Shown: positions 1 through 8,963, numbered from the stretch's first letter. The stretch is DNA of 37,861 nt from Spirochaetaceae bacterium UBA6089 (GCA_002435985.1 DIXD01000114.1:9057-46917), one strand, 5' to 3'. The notes: a model not told the origin generated them from the sequence alone. Numbers and translations: made by a program.

Positions 1-25
1 CCCAAACAGGGGGTGCTGCGGCATA

Positions 26-1225
26 TCATTCGGCTGTCCAGCCACTCCAGCTTCCTGTGCTTATAGTATAGTCATTTCGATACAGCGCATACGTGCCCGT
101 GTTGCCCGACGCGAGGAGGACGAAGAGTGTTTTTTTTGTCGCATCGTATTCGGCAGTGGGCTGCCAGAATGCCTGCACCTCCTTGGAGTGTATCGTGGTG
201 TAGTAGATGCTCGACGACGTGGAAACGAAGCTGCTGCCGTTCTCCTTGAGCGTAGAGGAGGACTCGTCGTACTCCATGTAGCCGTAGGGGGAGATGCCCT
301 TGCCGATGAGAATGCGCTTGCTGGATGTGGGCTGATTGAGGAAGAAGACCGACCCGAGCTCGGTGGAGGATTTCACTGTGATGGGCGACCATGCGCTCGA
401 AGTATAGCTGTATACAGATCCGTCCCTTCTGGAGACGATGACGCGTCCGGCGCCGTCGGAGGCGATGCCGAGAAGGTACCCATCGTAGTTCGGGTTGTTG
501 GGCGCCGTCGTGTCCTCTGCGATCGAGCCGGGCGCTCCCTTATAGACCTTGCTGTCGGAGATGAGCCAGTACTGAGAGCTGCCGTCGTACACGATATCGA
601 TGAGCGGCTCGTCAATGTCCGAGACGCCGGTACTCGCAAACTTAGAGGATACGCCATCGTAGTAGAACAGCGAATATTTTCTTGCACTGTCGTGCACGGC
701 CACAAAGAGGGTGTCCTTAGTATACTTGAGCCAGTCGACAAAGGCGTCGGTTCCAATGCCGCCGGAAGAAACCACTGTCGCCGCGCCCATGGCCGTCCAG
801 GAGGTACCACTGTTGTTCGTGGTATAGATATCCTCGAGCCCATTGTTGTCGTTTGCTTTTGCCACATAGAGCTTCGTCCCGTCGCCGGCCAGTCCAGCCG
901 CAAAGTAGTCGGTCGAGCCGGCAATGGCCAACACATTCCAGTTGCCTCCGGATTTGGGCCGCCATACGACCTGCGAAAGGAGCGCATAGTAGTTTGTGCT
1001 GTCGTCCGCCATCGCGCGGATGGTGGTATTCTTAAAGAGGTCTTCGCCTATCTGTCTTTCTTCCTGAGCGATCGTCTGAAACACCGAAAAAGTGTTGTCG
1101 CAGCCAGCAAAGACGAGCAGGATAAGAAGCGCGGCGGCGACCCATCCTCCGAGTCGGCAGGGATTTTTCTCGGCGTTTTTATGAATCTCGGGCGGTCTGT
1201 CCTCGATTTTCGTAGGTTTATGCAT
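26..1225 (-). CDS. Putative lipoprotein with beta-propeller-like (BNR/Asp-box) repeats
   Basis: The 399-residue product starts with a charged region, then a hydrophobic stretch at about residues 29-40 ending in VFAGC, so Cys42 is a plausible lipidation site with a relaxed spirochaete-style lipobox. The mature part is rich in Ser, Thr, Tyr and Gly. It contains short strand-turn segments, including TNNSGTSW, which resembles an Asp-box (BNR) turn. This suggests a secreted beta-propeller, but I do not recognise the family. An AAGGAG ribosome site 8 bases before the ATG supports the start. It is the last gene of a minus-strand run behind a barrel-like protein, so an envelope role is likely. Function unknown. 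Confidence 0.75.
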   Translation of the reverse strand: MHKPTKIEDRPPEIHKNAEKNPCRLGGWVAAALLILLVFAGCDNTFSVFQTIAQEERQIGEDLFKNTTIRAMADDSTNYYALLSQVVWRPKSGGNWNVLAIAGSTDYFAAGLAGDGTKLYVAKANDNNGLEDIYTTNNSGTSWTAMGAATVVSSGGIGTDAFVDWLKYTKDTLFVAVHDSARKYSLFYYDGVSSKFASTGVSDIDEPLIDIVYDGSSQYWLISDSKVYKGAPGSIAEDTTAPNNPNYDGYLLGIASDGAGRVIVSRRDGSVYSYTSSAWSPITVKSSTELGSVFFLNQPTSSKRILIGKGISPYGYMEYDESSSTLKENGSSFVSTSSSIYYTTIHSKEVQAFWQPTAEYDATKKTLFVLLASGNTGTYALYRNDYTISTGSWSGWTAE

Positions 1226-1237
1226 GGGATGGTCTCC

Positions 1238-1837
1238 TTAGAAATGATAGCTGGCGCCGATTGAGAATTCCAGAAAATTGGCATAACTGTTGAGATTGCT
1301 GTAGGTGCCGAGATGGAACTCTGGGAAGAAACACCATGCAACCTTTAAGCCGATGTCCCAGGCCGATGCCACATAGCGGGACACGCCTGCCCCTAGTTTG
1401 GCATAGGGTTCGATGAGACCATTGCCATATAGCCGCATGATGTTCATACCCAGTTCGGTGAAGACCTCATACTCCAGCGGATCTCCGCCGCCGACCCATG
1501 CGACGGTCGCCCCGATCGGCGCAAAGAAGAGGGTTCCCCCGCCTATGGTCGTCACGAAAGACCCCGAAATCGAGCCGCCGAGGCCTATGTGATTATCCAG
1601 CATGTAGCGGTACTGCACGTCGAAGGATGCACCTGGATACATATTGGTTGACGGTACGAGCGCCCCCGTACTGTCAAGCACAAAGAGGGGAACAAACCCT
1701 CCCGCGAGGATTGTGATGGACTGATCGCCCTTTTCCCTCAGGATTTCCGACGAATTGCCGGTATTCTCCTGTGCACCGACTGTCAGCGCTCCAACACATG
1801 CAATGACCACCACGGCTGCAAATAATTTTTTCGACAT
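1238..1837 (-). CDS. Putative outer-membrane beta-barrel protein
   Basis: The 199-residue product has a clear signal peptide (MSKKLF, then a hydrophobic core, probable cleavage after GAQ near residue 23). The rest alternates polar and hydrophobic residues, is rich in Gly, and ends in ASYHF. A terminal aromatic residue is typical of outer-membrane barrels. The pattern resembles small OmpW/OprF-like 8-strand barrels, but I cannot assign a named family. A GGAGG ribosome site lies 4 bases before the ATG, a rather short spacing. It lies 15 bases behind the upstream gene and 12 bases before the lipoprotein gene, so the three are probably cotranscribed. Confidence 0.75.
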   Translation of the reverse strand: MSKKLFAAVVVIACVGALTVGAQENTGNSSEILREKGDQSITILAGGFVPLFVLDSTGALVPSTNMYPGASFDVQYRYMLDNHIGLGGSISGSFVTTIGGGTLFFAPIGATVAWVGGGDPLEYEVFTELGMNIMRLYGNGLIEPYAKLGAGVSRYVASAWDIGLKVAWCFFPEFHLGTYSNLNSYANFLEFSIGASYHF

Positions 1838-1852
1838 CGATCCTCCAGATAT

Positions 1853-2431
1853 CTATATTTCCCCGGTGCGGGAATCGGCTTTGACCTTGCGATGAACACA
1901 TGCCACTGTCTTGAACTGAAAACCAACAAAAGGTGTTTCAGGTAACTCGGCCCTATAGAGCACCAGTTGATATTTTTTAAAACTGATGCAAATGGGCGCA
2001 GGCCTCCTGCTGCCGAGCCATATACCTGCATGCGCGTGTGGAACAGGAACCTCCGAACACATTTCGAGGCCTGCATCCGCGGCAAATCGCGCCAAAGCAG
2101 TCTTCAGTCCTATGTAATCGAGTTCATCGTCAAGTTTCAATATGGACCGACCGCTTTCCTCTACAATCGAACGAAAGTGAAACGTATCCGGCAGAGCAGC
2201 GCATATGCTCTCTGCATGCCGACTCAGCATCTCTTGGGCTTGTTTCGAGAAAACTTTCCTGGAGCGATTTTCGGCGGAAACACTCGGAAGGATGAACCAG
2301 CCGCAGATAAAGCCCTCCGGCAAGGCCATCGATGCATCGTCGCAGTTCCAGTCAAAGGCCTCGCGTTTCAGCATCCAGAGTTGCCGGCGGATATTGCCGT
2401 GGGGCCGGGCCATCAATACCAGACGATCCAT
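1853..2431 (-). CDS. Hypothetical protein, first gene of an envelope operon
   Basis: A 192-residue product that I do not recognise. It has no signal peptide or membrane segment. It is rich in Arg, Cys and His, with a HAHAG motif at about residues 133-137. The overall layout loosely recalls small 2H phosphoesterases (LigT-like), but the two required H-x-T/S motifs are not evident, so I do not assign that function. No Shine-Dalgarno precedes the ATG. A TATACT box ends 8 bases upstream, which would make the transcript leaderless. The next gene downstream (the barrel protein) follows after 15 bases. Confidence 0.6.
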   Translation of the reverse strand: MDRLVLMARPHGNIRRQLWMLKREAFDWNCDDASMALPEGFICGWFILPSVSAENRSRKVFSKQAQEMLSRHAESICAALPDTFHFRSIVEESGRSILKLDDELDYIGLKTALARFAADAGLEMCSEVPVPHAHAGIWLGSRRPAPICISFKKYQLVLYRAELPETPFVGFQFKTVACVHRKVKADSRTGEI

Positions 2432-2439
2432 GTGCGTTC

Positions 2440-2445
2440 AGTATA
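2440..2445 (-). promoter_or_regulatory. Candidate -10 box for the 1853-2431 gene
   Basis: On the minus strand the sequence reads TATACT, 8 bases before the ATG at 2431, and there is no Shine-Dalgarno. The -35 region at 16-18 bases spacing is poor, so this is the weakest member of the start-proximal promoter set described in the findings. Confidence 0.4.
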
Positions 2446-2508
2446 GCGTGTCATCGGGCATTGAGGAATCCTCCGACGCTCGGACGCATAGCAGAAATTT
2501 CGTCGCCA

Positions 2509-2517
2509 TGATATAAT
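2509..2517 (+). promoter_or_regulatory. Extended -10 promoter for the 2541-5046 operon
   Basis: TG-A-TATAAT gives a perfect -10 hexamer at 2512-2517 with the TGn extension. No good -35 is visible, as expected for an extended -10 promoter. The predicted start near 2524 would leave a leader of about 17 bases that includes AAAGG before the ATG at 2541. Confidence 0.65.
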
Positions 2518-2540
2518 CGAATCAACAAAGGCTGGACCGA

Positions 2541-3311
2541 ATGAAACGAAAGTCTGAAGAAGTCTCCGCATTTTTGATCGACACCATGTCTCAATGGGCT
2601 GGTATCGACTGTATCTGTATCGGCCAGCGATCCCAGCACGACGAACTAGACCCGCACTACGCTCTTGTGTTCGATATATACTATCGCAACAGCATTCCTC
2701 CCGTAGAAAAGCGCCAGAGTCTCTTTAACAACCCAGGGGCTTTCGAATCAGCCCCAGGCGGAATGAAGGACAGGTTTTTTCTTGATGAAATTCCGGTCCG
2801 AATTGAGTACAAACATATTCCAGACATGCAGGATCAGGTGGAATACCCCCTTCGGCACATCAAGCTTCTTAAAAATACGGGCACGTATCCACTCTACCGG
2901 CTTTTACATTTTCCTCTAGTCTTTTCCAAGAGCGACTGGATAGAGCGCATGCGAGTCAGCCTCAACAGCTTTCCCTTGGATGCTTGGCAGGCACTCTTTG
3001 ATAGTTTTTCTGCGAAGATGGAACATTATCTTTCCGATTTTGGGGCAGCCGCAGTGTCGGAGAACCAGTTTTTTCGGCTGATGTCCCGCGCTGGATTTTT
3101 GAAGTTTGCGGGGGCTTCCATCTTTATGGCGAATCATGCGTTCGAGCCGTCTCATGCCGATTATGAGATTCAACTGAAAAATCAGCCAATACTCCCCGCA
3201 AATTTCGCGAACCTCTGGGACTCGATCTCAGGCGAGCGCAACGACCTTTCGGAGTTCAAAAAATTCGAGCACGCGCGCCTCCTTGCACGAGAAATATTCG
3301 AATTGCGGTGA
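2541..3311 (+). CDS. Conserved-looking hypothetical protein
   Basis: The 256-residue protein is soluble, with no signal peptide. An early segment (IDCICIG, then DPHYALVFDIYYR at about residues 38-50, then a VRIEYKH strand near 88-94) resembles the strand order of a nucleotidyltransferase-like domain. The canonical GS...DxD catalytic motif is not clear, so this is only a structural guess. The C-terminal half is predicted helical. An AAAGG sits 9 bases before the ATG. The stop codon is part of the GAGGGGG ribosome site of the next gene, so the two are cotranscribed. Confidence 0.65.
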   Translation: MKRKSEEVSAFLIDTMSQWAGIDCICIGQRSQHDELDPHYALVFDIYYRNSIPPVEKRQSLFNNPGAFESAPGGMKDRFFLDEIPVRIEYKHIPDMQDQVEYPLRHIKLLKNTGTYPLYRLLHFPLVFSKSDWIERMRVSLNSFPLDAWQALFDSFSAKMEHYLSDFGAAAVSENQFFRLMSRAGFLKFAGASIFMANHAFEPSHADYEIQLKNQPILPANFANLWDSISGERNDLSEFKKFEHARLLAREIFELR

Positions 3312-3324
3312 GGGGGTCTTCCCT

Positions 3325-5046
3325 ATGCGTCCTATGCGTCATACGACACAAGATAATCGGCCTTTCACAGGCCTCCGCAGATTTTTTTTCATTCTCGGAT
3401 GCTTCTTCATCTCTGCCTCCTTCGTCTCGTGCGGAGAAACAGAGGTGCACGCCTTTGGCTGGTTCGATGAGCGTGGTTCTAGGCTTGCATTTTCTAGCCC
3501 CGAGACCGGCTCGCAGGCGGGTCAATTTTCCAAGCAAGGAGAGAACGCGCGCTATACCCTTGCCTCGCCTGCGAACCTGCCGGAAGGCTACGCAGTGCGC
3601 TTGTCGTTTTCCGCGTCGAGTGGAGGAATCGAGTTTCAAGTCAGGTGTGGCGATGAAAAGGGCAAGACTTCCACCATGCTCTGTTCGATTCCCACTCAAG
3701 GGCATTTTTCCTTTGTCGTTCCTTGTTCCACATCAAACGCACTGCGGTGGATCGAAGTGAAGACACTGAAAATTCCCCAGCAGAGCGGTGATGGGCAAGG
3801 AGGAGCTGCCGTGGAGGCTGTGACGGAGCAAAAGCCGCCCATATCTGCCCTATCGCTTCAGGAGATCCGGTTCGTCCCTGCCATGCGAGGCATGCGCCGC
3901 ACAAGCGAGAGCCTAGAGATATCGCCTCATTTCTGGTTCGAGATGAAGGGCGGCAGGGGCTATTACGAAATTCGCTCTCCCTTTGAAGGATTGCCTCCGG
4001 CGCTCATGGAGAGTATGCAGCTCGATGTTGCGCTCGACGGCGATGCAGGCACTGCAACATTGTTCTGGGGAGAGCGAAAGCTCGTATATCACCACACGAG
4101 ACAAACATCGACCTTTGTCGTTCCGGCCTCGATCTTCGCACGTATGCCGGCCAACATTCGGCTGGAGGTGGACGATGCCCTTCGGGTGAACAATTTCTCT
4201 CTCATCCAGGGCGAACCCTCGACGGAGCTCGCCTGCATCGATCCCGGGCTTTTGGTGTACCATGCGCCTCTCGGCGAGAGCGCTTATTATCTCGCCCGAT
4301 GGGATCTGCAACCCGAAGTGCTTATCTTTTTGTTTAAAGACTACGCCATGCAGGACCGTTATCTCAAAAGGCTTGCCTTTTTTGTCGAAAAGATGGGTTT
4401 TGTGGGGAGACTTGCCCAAGATAGCGAAATTGCAGACCTGCATGGCTGGAACGCCCACGATTATCGTCCAGAGGATCTGGCGCGATTCTTCGATACGGCT
4501 ACAGCCCAAAATTTTCCACTTTCCGCGGAAGAACGCGAACTAGAGCAAATATTGATAAAAGAAGGAATTATCGTACAAAACGGCTCAAGGTTTTCGGCGG
4601 GCACAGGGGCTATTGTCTCCATTGCACAGGAATCACCTGCATACCTTCAATACCGTTTTCTCGCCCACGAGTTGAGCCACGCGCTATTCTTTACCGACAA
4701 TCGCTATAGAGACCTTGTGTTTTCCCTCTACCAGAAGTTGACCGACGACGAGAAGTGGTTCCTCATACGCTATTTCAGATGGATGCAGTACAACGTGGAT
4801 TCATCGTATTTGATGGCGAATGAGATGCAGGCATATCTCATGCAGCAACCTCTCGAGGACTTGGAACCATACTTTTCGGACACTCTGGGAGAAAGGCTGG
4901 CTCAAGATCATCCGGAATTAGAAGATGCAATTCACGAGTACATGCAGCTACACTTGTCGGCTTTGACGACTACCGCCCAGCAGCTGGGCTCGTATCTGGA
5001 GGCCTCGTATGGCTTCGAGCCTGGAAGACTATACCGGGTAAGGTGA
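3325..5046 (+). CDS. Putative lipoprotein zinc metallopeptidase (HELSH motif)
   Basis: With the start at 3325 (GAGGGGG ribosome site, 9 bases upstream) the product is 573 residues. An in-frame ATG at 3283 lies inside the previous gene and lacks a ribosome site. A signal sequence ends in SFVSC, so Cys36 is a likely lipidation site. The first 300 residues look like beta-rich binding domains. The last third holds HELSH (His448, Glu449, His452), matching the HExxH zinc and catalytic motif. NEMQAY follows, with Glu500 48 residues later, a good candidate for the third zinc ligand of a gluzincin peptidase. The substrate is unknown. The protein would face the periplasm or cell surface. Confidence 0.7.
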   Translation: MRPMRHTTQDNRPFTGLRRFFFILGCFFISASFVSCGETEVHAFGWFDERGSRLAFSSPETGSQAGQFSKQGENARYTLASPANLPEGYAVRLSFSASSGGIEFQVRCGDEKGKTSTMLCSIPTQGHFSFVVPCSTSNALRWIEVKTLKIPQQSGDGQGGAAVEAVTEQKPPISALSLQEIRFVPAMRGMRRTSESLEISPHFWFEMKGGRGYYEIRSPFEGLPPALMESMQLDVALDGDAGTATLFWGERKLVYHHTRQTSTFVVPASIFARMPANIRLEVDDALRVNNFSLIQGEPSTELACIDPGLLVYHAPLGESAYYLARWDLQPEVLIFLFKDYAMQDRYLKRLAFFVEKMGFVGRLAQDSEIADLHGWNAHDYRPEDLARFFDTATAQNFPLSAEERELEQILIKEGIIVQNGSRFSAGTGAIVSIAQESPAYLQYRFLAHELSHALFFTDNRYRDLVFSLYQKLTDDEKWFLIRYFRWMQYNVDSSYLMANEMQAYLMQQPLEDLEPYFSDTLGERLAQDHPELEDAIHEYMQLHLSALTTTAQQLGSYLEASYGFEPGRLYRVR

Positions 5047-5117
5047 GACGGCTTCCACCGCTGTATTTTGGCGCTTGCAGCGCGCTCCGACGATGCACTT
5101 CCGTGGCTGGATGTTGC

Positions 5118-5702
5118 TCAGGAGAGGCCGAGCTTTTCGAAGATCTGCCTATAGAGACTGAAAAATTCCGAGTTCGCAAATTCCTCGATCTTCTCTTCGG
5201 GAAGAGACTCCAAAAGCCGATCGAGGTAGAGGAGAAGCTTGCGGATGTCGTCGAGGAGCTGCTGCGTATCTGGGCTGGTGTCGGAAGTTTTCGCCATCTG
5301 TGCTGTGGTCGTGGTGGCAGAGGCTTCTACCGACTGCGGCGCCTGCGCGGGCTGATTCTTTTTCGTGGTTTCGAAAAGTTGTTTGATGGACAAGAGATCT
5401 TGCTTGATCGATCTCAATTCGCCCGCAACGCGCAGGATGGCCTGTTCCTGAAGAGCTGGGTTTGCAACTTTCGAGCTCGGCTGCGCTTCGGAGGAAGTAT
5501 GATCTCCCACATTCTGGGGTAGTTCCGTGTCTCTGTCTGGGCCTTTCTCACCATTGGGCTTTCTGAGAGGAGAGAGCAGCCTTGCCTCTTCGGCTTCCAT
5601 TTTTTCAAAGGAATCGGAGTCTTCGAGAGGGCTGATGAAAAGACCTTCGAGCATATCATCGGAGTCTTTGTCTGGCGGTGATGTATTCGTATTCTTTTGC
5701 AT
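5118..5702 (-). CDS. Hypothetical acidic protein with coiled-coil segment
   Basis: A 194-residue, highly charged cytoplasmic protein. The N-terminal 90 residues are polar and look disordered. A heptad-like helix runs over about residues 85-112 (LRSIKQDLLSIKQLF), followed by a Pro/Ala/Thr-rich linker. A second amphipathic helix with repeated Leu lies near residues 148-170 (LLDDIRKLLLYLDRLL). I do not recognise a family. AGGAAGG, 5 bases before the ATG, is a good ribosome site. It ends 71 bases from the convergent peptidase gene. That gap holds only a short GCGCT-TGC-AGCGC inverted repeat without a T tract. Confidence 0.65.
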   Translation of the reverse strand: MQKNTNTSPPDKDSDDMLEGLFISPLEDSDSFEKMEAEEARLLSPLRKPNGEKGPDRDTELPQNVGDHTSSEAQPSSKVANPALQEQAILRVAGELRSIKQDLLSIKQLFETTKKNQPAQAPQSVEASATTTTAQMAKTSDTSPDTQQLLDDIRKLLLYLDRLLESLPEEKIEEFANSEFFSLYRQIFEKLGLS

Positions 5703-5827
5703 CGCTACCTTCCTCTATGTGTATACTACACTCTTTGCTGGCGCCATGGAACTACTGTTCGAAAGAAAATTCCTCATCGAAATTCCATTTTATGCCGAAA
5801 CTCTTCTTGATGTACTCGTTTCGAACG

Positions 5828-6325
5828 ATGTCGCAAAGAAACAGACGATTATTGACATCGCTGTCGTATGGCCTCTTCTCTTTTCTCATCGCGTACTGCT
5901 GCATCTCCGCAGTGGCAGGCAAGGCAGGGATTCTGGCATATCAGGATCTGGTAGCACAGCAGAAACAAATTCAAAGGGCAATTGACTATCTACAGGTCCA
6001 AAACCAGGCCAAGATGAACACCATCGACAATCTAAAAAAGGACTCTCTCCTTGCGGCCGAATGGGCGGCAACATTGGGCTATGTCCACCAGGGAGAAGTG
6101 CTGATAGTCCTGCCCAAGGAATGGAGGAATGCGAATACGAAAGTCGATGAGATGCGTCTGCCCATCGTGGTGGGGGATTCTACGGGCCTGCCGGACCATG
6201 TAATTCGCCTTATGGCTGCAATTACGGGATTGCTTGCCTCTCTCACAATTCTGCTTTTTCAAGCCGAGCCTCATACGGAGCCCATCGGCCAGGTGCAGTT
6301 CGAGAAACAGCCCGAACTGCACTGA
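5828..6325 (+). CDS. FtsB/DivIC-like septum formation initiator protein
   Basis: The predicted 165-residue product begins MSQRNRR, then a membrane segment (about residues 8-30), then a coiled coil with the FtsB/DivIC layout: QxQNQAKMxxIDxLKKDSLLAAEWAA followed by LGYVHQGEV, matching the family pattern D-x4-E-x2-A...LGY-x-x-x-GE. FtsB/DivIC proteins link FtsL and FtsQ/DivIB in the divisome. Unusually, a second hydrophobic segment follows near residues 133-151 (IRLMAAITGLLASLTILLF). The start is uncertain: ATGs at 5792 and 5810 are also in frame, and none has a clear ribosome site. 5828 was chosen because it puts a short basic tail before the membrane helix. Confidence 0.7.
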   Translation: MSQRNRRLLTSLSYGLFSFLIAYCCISAVAGKAGILAYQDLVAQQKQIQRAIDYLQVQNQAKMNTIDNLKKDSLLAAEWAATLGYVHQGEVLIVLPKEWRNANTKVDEMRLPIVVGDSTGLPDHVIRLMAAITGLLASLTILLFQAEPHTEPIGQVQFEKQPELH

Positions 6326-6343
6326 AGCGGACAACACAACCAC

Positions 6344-8767
6344 TTATCTGTCCTGGAAAAAAGGAGAACCTTTCGGCATAGGGAACAATGGACTGTCTTG
6401 ACTAGATTGATCTTGACCAAAAGTTTCAGGCTCGGTCGGTCCATGCAGCGTGCAGAACTGTGTCGGCTGGGTGCCATCGAGATACAACAGCGTCACTGCG
6501 CCATCGGAGCAGTACTCCGTCGGCAGCATGCCTGATTTCGCACAGACCTTCACCGAGACGAGGCCCGACTCAGGCCTCGGAAAGTTTTTGTAAGGCAATC
6601 CGATGTGGATGTCACGCATATAATTTGCCCAGATGGGCGCGGCGATGGTGGCTCCCGTCTGTGAGACTCCGAGCGAGTTGCCGGGGCGGTCGAAACCGAG
6701 CCAGATTGTGGTGGTATAGTAGGGGCTTGATCCTACTGTCCACGCATCCGCCCAGTTTTGCGTCGTGCCCGTTTTCCCAATAATGGGGATGACATAGGAT
6801 TTGCCATCGGCTCCTGTCTGCTTGAATATCGAACCCGATTGCGTTGCACCCGCGAGCGTTCCGGAAGAGACGACGCGCTTGAGCATGTCGATCATAATCG
6901 CGGCGTTCTGTGGAGAGATCACTTGGGGCTTTTGGCGGAGCGCTTGAATCGTCTCTTTTTCAGGCTCTGCGATGATATTGCCGTAACGATCTTCGACGTA
7001 GCGGATCGCAATGGGCTTGACCGCTTTTCCACCATTGGCGAATACGGAGAAGGCTCTGGCCATCTGAAGGGGTGTGACGCCGATGACACCGAGGGCAAGC
7101 GGGTAATAGCGAGGAAATGTCTTGCGTATTTCGAGAGGATCGGTGATGTCGAGCAGCGCTGCCGCCCTCGAAATTGCTGCGTCGAAGCCGGTGGTCTGCA
7201 ATACTTTCACCGATGCCACGTTCATGGAATATGCAAGGGCCTCCCAAGCCAACATCGAGCCTCTCCACTCACCCCTGAAGTTCTGAGGAGAATATGGGGT
7301 ACCATCTTCGTTGTAGAAGGTCGTCGGCTCGTCGACGATGTAGGTGCCTTCGGTGATTTTCTTTGAGTCGATCGCCGCAGAGTAGTAGAGAGGTTTAAAT
7401 GTGGAGCCGGGCATGAGCTTGGCTTGGGTCGCGCGTATAAGCTGGTTCGCCTGGTTGTAATCGGAGCCTCCGACAAGGGCGAGGATGTGACCCGTATTGT
7501 TGTCGATCGTGACGAGAGCGCCTTCGACGGTGGACTTTTCGAGTTCGGTCTTTATTTTCGCCGACGCCGTGCCGACATAGGGCTTGAGCGATGCCATGTT
7601 GAATATCAGGCTTGCTGCGTCAAGCACAGGATTGATCGTATTGAGAAAATACTCCTGAGCATTCGTCTCGTTACGGCTTTCGGGGGTGTAGAGCATCGAA
7701 ATGTCGAATGCGAGCCCCAGAAGTTCTATGATGGGCACATAGGTGGTTTCCGCCACATCGAGCCTCTGGGACATGGTACTTTTGAACGAGGTGTTGGCGG
7801 TATCGATCCCCCGCTTCATGTAGAGATCGGCTGCAGCCTGTTTGTCGAGGTCGAGCGTTGTATACACAGACAGGCCGTCGCTGTAGATGTCGATGGAGCC
7901 GTAGAACATATCCTCGAGCTGGCGACGAATATATTCGCTGAACCAAGGAGCCTTGTCCTCGCGATTGTAGAACGCGGAGACAGCCACCCGCGAATAGTCG
8001 AACGATGCCCAGTAGGCATCGAAGGACTCCTCTGCCTCCTCCCTGGTCAGAAGGTGGCTGTCGACCATCTGGTCGAGAATCTCCTTGGAACGTTCTCGTG
8101 CGAGCATGGGGTTGCGAAAAGGATTGTACCGCGATGGGCTCGATAGCTGAATTGCGAGAATCACAGATTCTGCCGGCGTACAGTCCTTCGCTGGATGGCC
8201 GAAGAAATACCGACTCGCAGCTTCTACACCATACACGGCAGGTCCCATGATCATTCGGTTCAGGTACATCTCCAAGATTTCTTCTTTCGTAAAACGACGC
8301 TCCAGCTGCAAGGCCCACCAGAGTTCCTTGAGTTTGCGCTGGATGGTTATCTCTCTGCGGTCGGCATAGAGCGTCCCGGCAAGCTGTTGGGTGATCGTGG
8401 AGCCGCCTCCGAGGTTTTGGCCTGTTATCAGGCCTAGTGCGGCACGGAGCGTGGATCGGAGGTTGAAGCCGTGGTGGGAATAGAAACTACGATCTTCTCG
8501 AGTGAGGAAGGCATCTATGAGGTGCTTGGGCAACTCGTTGAGCGTAATCGGAATCCTCTGCTCCTCGGCGAAGAATTCGGTGATGAGCCGACCATTGATG
8601 TCGTAGATCTTCGTGGAAAGGGCAATGTCGAATTCGGTAAAATTTTCCGTCCGAATCGTATTGACAGTACCCGATAGGGCCAAACCGAGACCGGCGCCCA
8701 GTCCTGCGGCGAGTATGAGCATGAAGAGAATAAAGACATATATTGCCCTGTGCGTATGGGATCGCAT
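6344..8767 (-). CDS. mrcA: Penicillin-binding protein 1A, bifunctional transglycosylase/transpeptidase
   Basis: This 807-residue class A PBP polymerises and cross-links peptidoglycan at the outer face of the inner membrane. An N-terminal membrane anchor (residues 9-31) is followed by a GT51 domain with EDRSFYSHHG (catalytic Glu91), GGSTITQQLA and the RKLKELWWALQLE segment. The transpeptidase domain has STFK (Ser455, Lys458), SMN (514-516) and KTG (665-667), so all catalytic motifs are intact. Class A PBPs are usually 700-850 residues. A TTGACC-16-TATAAT promoter ends 8 bases before the ATG and there is no proper ribosome site, so the mRNA appears leaderless. It converges with the FtsB-like gene across 18 bases. 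Confidence 0.95.
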   Translation of the reverse strand: MRSHTHRAIYVFILFMLILAAGLGAGLGLALSGTVNTIRTENFTEFDIALSTKIYDINGRLITEFFAEEQRIPITLNELPKHLIDAFLTREDRSFYSHHGFNLRSTLRAALGLITGQNLGGGSTITQQLAGTLYADRREITIQRKLKELWWALQLERRFTKEEILEMYLNRMIMGPAVYGVEAASRYFFGHPAKDCTPAESVILAIQLSSPSRYNPFRNPMLARERSKEILDQMVDSHLLTREEAEESFDAYWASFDYSRVAVSAFYNREDKAPWFSEYIRRQLEDMFYGSIDIYSDGLSVYTTLDLDKQAAADLYMKRGIDTANTSFKSTMSQRLDVAETTYVPIIELLGLAFDISMLYTPESRNETNAQEYFLNTINPVLDAASLIFNMASLKPYVGTASAKIKTELEKSTVEGALVTIDNNTGHILALVGGSDYNQANQLIRATQAKLMPGSTFKPLYYSAAIDSKKITEGTYIVDEPTTFYNEDGTPYSPQNFRGEWRGSMLAWEALAYSMNVASVKVLQTTGFDAAISRAAALLDITDPLEIRKTFPRYYPLALGVIGVTPLQMARAFSVFANGGKAVKPIAIRYVEDRYGNIIAEPEKETIQALRQKPQVISPQNAAIMIDMLKRVVSSGTLAGATQSGSIFKQTGADGKSYVIPIIGKTGTTQNWADAWTVGSSPYYTTTIWLGFDRPGNSLGVSQTGATIAAPIWANYMRDIHIGLPYKNFPRPESGLVSVKVCAKSGMLPTEYCSDGAVTLLYLDGTQPTQFCTLHGPTEPETFGQDQSSQDSPLFPMPKGSPFFQDR

Positions 8768-8775
8768 GACCTTAG

Positions 8776-8803
8776 ATTATAGAGAGGAAAAGGGTTTGGT
8801 CAA
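8776..8803 (-). promoter_or_regulatory. Sigma70-like promoter of the PBP1A gene
   Basis: On the minus strand TTGACC (8803-8798) and TATAAT (8781-8776) are 16 bases apart. The -10 box ends 8 bases before the ATG, so transcription should start at or within a base or two of the initiation codon. Confidence 0.8.
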
Positions 8804-8863
8804 TCTTGCCCGGCAAGAGGTATGGAAGAAATTCGGGAATTACAGTACATTGTGGCAGATCGG

Positions 8864-8893
8864 TTGACTCTTTTACCCAATCGATACTATTTT
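8864..8893 (+). promoter_or_regulatory. Candidate sigma70-like promoter of gap-pgk
   Basis: TTGACT (8864-8869) is followed after 18 bases by TATTTT (8888-8893). This gives a leader of about 65 bases before gap, which has a strong ribosome site. The leader contrasts with the leaderless promoters elsewhere in the window. Confidence 0.6.
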
Positions 8894-8963
8894 ATTTTTA
8901 TACAAACCGACCACAGCCCGCTTGCGATGTGCTGTGTCAAACCAGTTCCTGAGGAGGAACAGC

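Noticed and set aside
188..1264. Long open frame on the plus strand opposite the lipoprotein gene
   Set aside because: It is the mirror of a real gene with a signal peptide and lipobox. Its product is Arg/Val/Gly-rich without domains or ribosome site.
5050..5117. GCGCT-TGC-AGCGC inverted repeat between convergent genes as a two-way terminator
   Set aside because: The stem is only 5 bp and there is no T tract on either strand.
7424..8146. Open frame of 240 codons opposite PBP1A
   Set aside because: It lies fully antisense to conserved PBP1A sequence with all catalytic motifs, and shows no recognisable family.
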